A stretch of DNA of 9,659 bases from Polaribacter sp. (GTDB taxonomy: Bacteria; Bacteroidota; Bacteroidia; Flavobacteriales; Flavobacteriaceae). The DNA lies in assembly GCA_029245665.1 (NCBI GenBank), contig JAQWOW010000006.1, forward strand, positions 1 to 9,659, given 5' to 3'. Position numbers and translations under genes: made by a program. The notes below the pieces were generated by a model. The model was given only the letters and a program-made list of their open reading frames with translations. It made no database searches and was not told the DNA's origin. Positions 5,731 through 9,659 of this stretch are shown piece after piece (positions within the stretch are counted from its first letter, which is position 1; the number at the start of each line of letters is the position of its first letter).

Positions 5731-6660
5731 CTATCTTTTAACTTGTTGTGCCAATAAATAAATTACAGCCATTCTTATAGCAACCCCATTTTCTACCTGA
5801 TTTAAAATAATTGATTCGTTAGAGTCTGCAACATCACTTGTAATTTCTACTCCCCGGTTTATTGGACCAGGATGCATAATTACGATCTTCTTACCAAGGC
5901 TGTCCAAAATATCTTTATTGATTCCAAATAGTTGTGTGTATTCCCTTGTTGAAGGAAAATACTTGACATCCATTCTTTCATGTTGAACCCGTAAAACATT
6001 TGCAACATCACACCATTCAAGCCCTTTTTTTAGATTTTTTTCTACTTCAACACCCAAGCTTCCAATGTACTTAGGAATTAAAGTTGTGGGTCCGCAAACT
6101 TTTACTTCAGCACCCTGAAGTTGCAAGGCAAAAATATTTGATAAAGCAACTCTAGAATGAAGTACATCTCCTACAATAAGAATCTTTTTACCTTTTATAC
6201 TTCCTAATTTTTCTCTAATAGAATAAGAATCTAGCAATGCTTGGGTTGGGTGTTCATGGGTTCCATCTCCTGCATTTATAATTTTTGCATCTACATGTCT
6301 AGATAAGAAAACACCAGCTCCAACATTTGCATGACGCATAACAACAATATCAACTTTCATTGCTAAGATATTGTTCACAGTATCAATCAGCGTCTCTCCC
6401 TTTTTAACTGAAGACTGTCCTGCTGAAAAGTTAATTATATCTGCTGAAAGTCTTTTTTCAGCTAATTCAAAACTCAGTTTTGTTCGTGTGCTATTTTCAA
6501 AAAATAAGTTAGCAATAGTAATATCTCTTAAAGAAGGCACCTTTTTAATAGGTCTATTAATTACCTCTTTAAAATGATCTGCAGTTTTAAAAATAAGATC
6601 AATATCAGTTGATTTTAGATATTTTATTCCCAATAAATGTTCAACACTTAATTCTGACAT
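5731..6660 (-). CDS. pyrB: Aspartate carbamoyltransferase catalytic subunit
   Basis: PyrB condenses carbamoyl phosphate and aspartate to N-carbamoyl-aspartate, the first committed step of pyrimidine synthesis. The 309-residue length is standard. Carbamoyl-phosphate binding residues are clear in FFENSTRTKLSFE (53-65), with the STRT loop at 57-60. SSVKKGE (83-89) supplies the mobile lysine loop, MRH (108-110) an arginine, and HPTQALLD (137-144) the conserved His and Gln. HSR (168-170), LRVQHER (223-229) and MHPGPINRGVE (262-272) complete the aspartate site. The ATG at 6660 is 2 bases after the pyrR stop and the STAS gene follows 3 bases after its own stop, so it is the middle gene of a tight operon. 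No regulatory-chain gene (pyrI) is next to it, so allosteric CTP control is not indicated here; PyrR is the likely regulator. Confidence 0.98.
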   Translation of the reverse strand: MSELSVEHLLGIKYLKSTDIDLIFKTADHFKEVINRPIKKVPSLRDITIANLFFENSTRTKLSFELAEKRLSADIINFSAGQSSVKKGETLIDTVNNILAMKVDIVVMRHANVGAGVFLSRHVDAKIINAGDGTHEHPTQALLDSYSIREKLGSIKGKKILIVGDVLHSRVALSNIFALQLQGAEVKVCGPTTLIPKYIGSLGVEVEKNLKKGLEWCDVANVLRVQHERMDVKYFPSTREYTQLFGINKDILDSLGKKIVIMHPGPINRGVEITSDVADSNESIILNQVENGVAIRMAVIYLLAQQVKR

Positions 6661-6662
6661 AA

Positions 6663-7202
6663 TTACTTAAATTCTATATAAACAGCGTCTTTTTTGTGAG
6701 TTTCATTCCATGTTACCAATACTTTTTCTTCATTAATAGCATCTACTTGTCTGCCTCTATAATCTGGCTGAATTGGTAAATGTCTACTAAAACGCCTGTC
6801 GATTAGTACTAATAACTCTATACTTTCGGGTCTTCCATAGGATTGTAAAGCCGTTAAGGCTGCTCTAACACTTCTTCCCGAGTACAAAACATCATCTATA
6901 ATTACAACATGTTTACCCTCAACTAAAAAGTCCATTTCTGTAGCAGTAGCTTCCAGAGGAACATCTCTTCTTCTAAAATCGTCCCTGTAAAAAGTAATAT
7001 CTAAAAGGCCTAATTGTAATTGTTTAACATGGTATTCATTTTTCAATAAATGAGCGAGTCTATTGGCTAAATAACTTCCTCTTGGCTGCAATCCAATTAA
7101 GATTGTATTAGAAAAATCATTGTGATTTTCGATTAACTGGCATGCCAATCGATGTAAAATTATTTCAATATCTTTTGAGTTAAGTAAGATTTTTTTGCTC
7201 AT
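6663..7202 (-). CDS. pyrR: PyrR: pyrimidine operon regulator / uracil phosphoribosyltransferase
   Basis: PyrR is a bifunctional type I phosphoribosyltransferase. In Gram-positive bacteria it binds UMP and pyr mRNA to shut down expression, and it can also convert uracil plus PRPP to UMP. The 179-residue protein has the family layout: HRLACQLIE (17-25), IGLQPRGSYLANRLA (36-50, substrate-side loop), GLLDITFYRDDF (65-76), the PRPP loop VVIIDDVLYSGRS (99-111), and LVLIDRRFSRHLPIQPDYRG (131-150). The start at 7202 is followed immediately by the conserved N-terminus. It is the first gene of pyrR-pyrB-STAS, with pyrB 2 bases downstream. A perfect Bacteroidota promoter and a short hairpin lie in the roughly 35-base leader, which suggests feedback at the leader, but RNA binding by Bacteroidota PyrR is inferred and not shown by the sequence. 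Confidence 0.96.
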   Translation of the reverse strand: MSKKILLNSKDIEIILHRLACQLIENHNDFSNTILIGLQPRGSYLANRLAHLLKNEYHVKQLQLGLLDITFYRDDFRRRDVPLEATATEMDFLVEGKHVVIIDDVLYSGRSVRAALTALQSYGRPESIELLVLIDRRFSRHLPIQPDYRGRQVDAINEEKVLVTWNETHKKDAVYIEFK

Positions 7203-7211
7203 AAGAAAACT

Positions 7212-7227
7212 GCCAAATTAGCTTGGC
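7212..7227 (-). promoter_or_regulatory. Hairpin in the pyrR 5' leader
   Basis: GCCAA and TTGGC arms (7212-7216 and 7223-7227) form a perfect 5-bp stem with a 6-base loop. It lies 10-25 bases upstream of the pyrR start codon, and it is the only GC-rich patch in the leader. It lies in the zone a ribosome would cover, so a translational operator (possibly for PyrR) is a reasonable guess. Confidence 0.4.
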
Positions 7228-7240
7228 GTGTATTGAGCAT

Positions 7241-7271
7241 CAAAATTACTGTAAATATATGTATATGCAAA
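7241..7271 (-). promoter_or_regulatory. Consensus Bacteroidota promoter of the pyrR-pyrB operon
   Basis: On the minus strand a TTTG -33 element (complement of CAAA at 7268-7271) is followed after exactly 19 bases by TAATTTTG (complement of 7241-7248), a full match to the -7 consensus. Transcription would start near 7235, giving a leader of about 30-35 bases. The -7 octamer is identical to that of pyrD. Confidence 0.78.
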
Positions 7272-7349
7272 ATTTATAACTACTAAAAATTTTAGGGATT
7301 AGTGTTAATTAAATTGTTGAAAACAAATAATCCTAAATCAATAATTTCC

Positions 7350-7377
7350 TAGTACTTGTATTACTTTTAAAGTACTA
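7350..7377. repeat. Inverted repeat just upstream of the TPR gene
   Basis: TAGTACTT (7350-7357) and AAGTACTA (7370-7377) are perfect 8-bp reverse complements with a 12-base spacer. A second palindrome, TACTTT-T-AAAGTA (7362-7374), overlaps the right arm. The repeat ends 17 bases before the TPR start codon, fitting an operator or a leader hairpin. No good -33/-7 pair was found for this gene. Confidence 0.45.
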
Positions 7378-7394
7378 ATTCAAATCTCATAGTT

Positions 7395-8759
7395 ATGTCT
7401 CTATTTAAATTTGAATCCATGCTCAAAACCAATAGTATTTATTTTTTTGATTTGGTAGAGTTTGAAGAAATAATTGTTCATTATATAGATGCGGGCAAAC
7501 AAGCATTGGCAAAAAAAGCAGTTAAACTTGGCTTACAACAGCATCCTGCATCCATCGATTTAAAGTTATTACGAGTTGAGATTTATATATTTGAAAATGA
7601 GTTAGATAAGGCTTCTGTGTTGCTCAAAATAATTGACCGTCTAGAACCTAATAATGATGAGGTTTTTATACAAAAAGCAACCATTAGCTCCAAAAATGGA
7701 AATCACAAAGAAGCGATAGAATTACTTAAAAAAGCCTTAACTTTTACTGATGATAAAGTAGATATTTGGTCCCTGTTAGGAATGGAGTATTTATACTTAG
7801 ATGATTTTAAAAATGCACGTTTAGTTTTTGAAAAATGTATACTAGTAGATTATGAAGATTATTCTGCATTATACAATTTAGTGTATTGTTTTGATATGGA
7901 TAAAGAACATGAAGAAGCAATTACCTATTTAAACTCTTACATAGAAATAAATCCCTATTGTGAAGTTGCATGGCATCAGCTAGGAAGGCAATATTTTATA
8001 TTAGAAATGTATCAGGAAGCTTTAAATTCTTTTGATTATGCTGTTTTAATTGATGAGTCTTTCATTGGAGGTTATTTAGAAAAAGCAAAAACACTAGAAC
8101 AATTAGAGCGATATAAGCAAGCAATTGATAATTATTTAATTACACTTAAATTGGATGATGCAACAGCTTTTGTTTATTTGAGAATAGGAGAGTGTCATGA
8201 GAAAATTGAAAATTTTGATGAAGCAATTTCTTTTTACAAAAAAGCCGTTCATGAGGATCCTTTGTTAGATAAAGGTTGGATGATGTTGGCCAACATATAT
8301 CATGCCCAAAATAATTTTCAAAAAGCAGCATACTACATTTCTAAAGCGTTGACAATTGAAGAAGATAATTCATTATATTGGAGACGGTATTCAGAAATTA
8401 ACCTAAAATTAAATTTTTATGAAGAAGCTGTCGCCGGTTTTGAAAAATGTTTGGCTCTCAATGATGATGCATTAGAAATTTATATGGGTTTAACGGATGT
8501 ATTGTCTTTTTTAGGGGAATTTAATGATGCTATTCATACTTTAATTAAAGCCCAAAAAATTTACAAAGATTCTGCAGAGGTAGAATATAGGTTAACTGGA
8601 TTGTTTTTTATACTCAATAAAGAAAAATACAGCTTCAATCATCTGAAAGCTGCTATGAAAATTGATTATGATTATCGTATTATTTTAAGAGAATTATATC
8701 CCGTTGTATACGACCACATAAAAGTACAAAAACTTTTGAGCGATTTTAAAAAAGACTAA
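7395..8759 (+). CDS. Tetratricopeptide-repeat protein (about 11-12 TPRs), cytoplasmic
   Basis: This 454-residue protein has no signal peptide or membrane segment and is built almost wholly of TPR units, which form a helical solenoid for protein-protein binding. From residue 88 the units repeat with exact 34-residue spacing (88, 122, 156, 190, 224, 258, 292, 326, 360, 394). Two less regular repeats lie before them, at about 20-50 and 54-84. Typical positions are seen in NHKEAIELLKKAL (103-115), MYQEALNSFDYAV (205-217), NFDEAISFYKKAV (273-285) and NFQKAAYYISKAL (307-319). The last 30 residues (RELYPVVYDHIKVQKLLSDF) may cap the solenoid. The overall charge is acidic. It is divergent from pyrR with 192 bases between, so the genes need not be functionally linked. 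Proteins of this length and layout are common in Bacteroidota, but I know of no characterised function or partner. Confidence 0.92.
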   Translation: MSLFKFESMLKTNSIYFFDLVEFEEIIVHYIDAGKQALAKKAVKLGLQQHPASIDLKLLRVEIYIFENELDKASVLLKIIDRLEPNNDEVFIQKATISSKNGNHKEAIELLKKALTFTDDKVDIWSLLGMEYLYLDDFKNARLVFEKCILVDYEDYSALYNLVYCFDMDKEHEEAITYLNSYIEINPYCEVAWHQLGRQYFILEMYQEALNSFDYAVLIDESFIGGYLEKAKTLEQLERYKQAIDNYLITLKLDDATAFVYLRIGECHEKIENFDEAISFYKKAVHEDPLLDKGWMMLANIYHAQNNFQKAAYYISKALTIEEDNSLYWRRYSEINLKLNFYEEAVAGFEKCLALNDDALEIYMGLTDVLSFLGEFNDAIHTLIKAQKIYKDSAEVEYRLTGLFFILNKEKYSFNHLKAAMKIDYDYRIILRELYPVVYDHIKVQKLLSDFKKD

Positions 8760-8836
8760 ATTAATTGTATCTCTATTTTAATTTTTCAGTTTACTTTAAA
8801 AAAAATACGTTCTCAAAAAGAAATTATAAATTTTGG

Positions 8837-8864
8837 TTTGAAAAAAAAGTTTAAACTTTTCAAA
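8837..8864. terminator. Terminator-like palindrome between convergent genes
   Basis: AAAAGTTTAAACTTTT (8845-8860) is a perfect 16-base palindrome. Outer arms TTTGAAAA (8837-8844) and TTTTCAAA (8857-8864) offer an alternative 8-bp stem. Read on the minus strand the palindrome runs into eight T residues, as in a terminator for the membrane-protein gene that ends at 8882. For the TPR gene the trailing T run is weak. There is little GC in the stem. Confidence 0.45.
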
Positions 8865-8881
8865 GTATTTATCTCATCATA

Positions 8882-9659
8882 CTAAAATGTTTTCTCATAC
8901 TTATTGTGAGTTGTGATTATAGCCAATCCAAAAAGAACAGCCACAACAACTAAGATCGTACTAATTAAACCAGTGACTCCAAAAGACATTCTTATTAAAA
9001 TTGTAGAAATAATAAAGCCCGAGTTTCTGATAATTTTATGAAACTGGTTTGTGTAGAAGAATGAAATTAAAAGGAGTACAACATCTACTAAAATAAGTAC
9101 TGTGAAAAATTTATCAAAAAACAGATTGTTGATACTTTCAAATGTAGGTAATTCGTTCAATAACATTGAAATTCCTGCAAACCAATTTACAAATGTAAAT
9201 AAAGCCATGATAAAAAATAATGGAACTAATATTACGGCAATTAACCTTTTCTTTTTAACAAATCTTTCGATAATAGGAAGGGTATCTGCTTTTGGAACTG
9301 CTTTTTGCTTCCCTTTTTTTTGAAATAAGTATATTAAATAAAAAAGGAAAAGAGAAGCAAGTAAATCGTAGGTAAATTGTAAATCTCCTTTTATTTCAAA
9401 CCAATTTGTAGAAAGCTCCAAAGAAGATAGGTCTTTAAACAATTTACGAATTATAATAAGTGTAATAATTTCATATTGCTTCGTAATATATGTAGTAAAC
9501 GATTTGGGTAAGTAGTAGATTAATAGATAGACCTCATAAACAAGAATGAAAGAAAAGGGTGTATAAATTGCGGATATAGGGTTTTTAAGCAATTCGGAAT
9601 TTAATGGGGTGTCTATGAGATTAAATTTTAAAAAGTAGATAACAGCCAAATGAATAAAA
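8882..9659 (-). CDS. Multi-pass membrane protein of unknown function (5' end outside window)
   Basis: About 259 residues are visible. The frame is still open at the right edge (it reads FIH ahead of LAVIYF), and no ATG lies near it, so the gene begins outside the window and the TTG at 9649 is probably an internal leucine. Counting residues from that leucine, hydrophobic segments lie at about 26-48, 58-70, 91-110, 134-158, 177-199 and 207-246, suggesting six or more membrane passes. A charged loop (KKGKQKAVPKADTLPIIERFVKKKR, in two parts at 111-135) separates the two halves. A conserved-looking stretch, KQYEIITLIIIRKLFKDLSSLE (57-78), resembles a motif I associate with uncharacterised Bacteroidota membrane proteins, but I cannot name a function. 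It is convergent with the TPR gene. Confidence 0.8.
   Translation of the reverse strand, partial: FIHLAVIYFLKFNLIDTPLNSELLKNPISAIYTPFSFILVYEVYLLIYYLPKSFTTYITKQYEIITLIIIRKLFKDLSSLELSTNWFEIKGDLQFTYDLLASLFLFYLIYLFQKKGKQKAVPKADTLPIIERFVKKKRLIAVILVPLFFIMALFTFVNWFAGISMLLNELPTFESINNLFFDKFFTVLILVDVVLLLISFFYTNQFHKIIRNSGFIISTILIRMSFGVTGLISTILVVVAVLFGLAIITTHNKYEKTF

Noticed and set aside
6371..6577. Plus-strand reading frame of 68 codons within pyrB
   Set aside because: It is antisense to the conserved active-site region of pyrB.
8146..8331. Minus-strand reading frame of 61 codons within the TPR gene
   Set aside because: It is antisense to regular 34-residue repeats, with no independent support.
7395..8759. 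TPR gene as a tandem DNA repeat or CRISPR-like array
   Set aside because: The periodicity is at protein level (34 residues, about 102 bases) with diverged DNA, as expected for TPR solenoids.
9102..9323. Plus-strand reading frame of 73 codons within the last membrane protein
   Set aside because: It is antisense to membrane-segment codons and has no family resemblance.
9647..9649. TTG (minus strand) as the start of the last membrane protein
   Set aside because: The frame continues to the window edge without a stop, so the true start is most likely outside.

Overview
The window looks like chromosomal DNA of a marine-type member of the Flavobacteriaceae (Bacteroidota). The evidence is the very AT-rich base composition, start regions with little or no Shine-Dalgarno sequence, two good matches to the Bacteroidota housekeeping promoter (TTTG or TTG, 19-21 bases, TAnnTTTG), and proteins that read as flavobacterial (a class 2 PyrD, a PyrR-PyrB operon, RNase Z, CsaA). 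All intergenic gaps are under 200 bases. I see no mobile element, CRISPR array, rRNA, tRNA or prophage gene, so this is core genome, not an accessory island.

Layout. Bases 1-518 hold the 3' end of a DUF1343/NamZ peptidoglycan-recycling gene (+), closed by a hairpin terminator. Convergent to it is a membrane-bound sterol desaturase/fatty acid hydroxylase family enzyme (547-1383, -). Divergent from that is pyrD (1544-2578, +), with a strong promoter that sits inside a perfect inverted repeat, followed by a LysE-family exporter (2650-3264, +). On the minus strand lie an Mpo1-like (DUF962) membrane protein and csaA, joined by a 4-base stop/start overlap (3312-4120). Next come rnz (4313-5230, -) and a compact pyrR-pyrB-STAS operon (7202 down to 5395, -), which has a consensus promoter, a short leader hairpin and a terminator hairpin. 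A TPR-repeat protein (7395-8759, +) is divergent from pyrR. A multi-pass membrane protein of unknown function (8882 to the right edge, -) is cut by the window end.

How the genes fit together. Two steps of de novo UMP synthesis are present: aspartate transcarbamoylase (pyrB) and dihydroorotate dehydrogenase (pyrD). The regulator/uracil phosphoribosyltransferase pyrR is present too, but pyrD is in a separate unit about 4 kb from pyrRB. The STAS-like protein is locked into the pyrimidine operon and is followed by rnz. Two lipid-type metal-enzyme candidates (desaturase family and Mpo1-like) are also in the window.

I did not find a convincing new multi-gene system. The observations most worth a second look are a cysteine at the position of the catalytic serine in an otherwise class 2 PyrD, the hairpin in the pyrR leader, the STAS protein in the pyr operon, and several inverted repeats at promoters and gene junctions.
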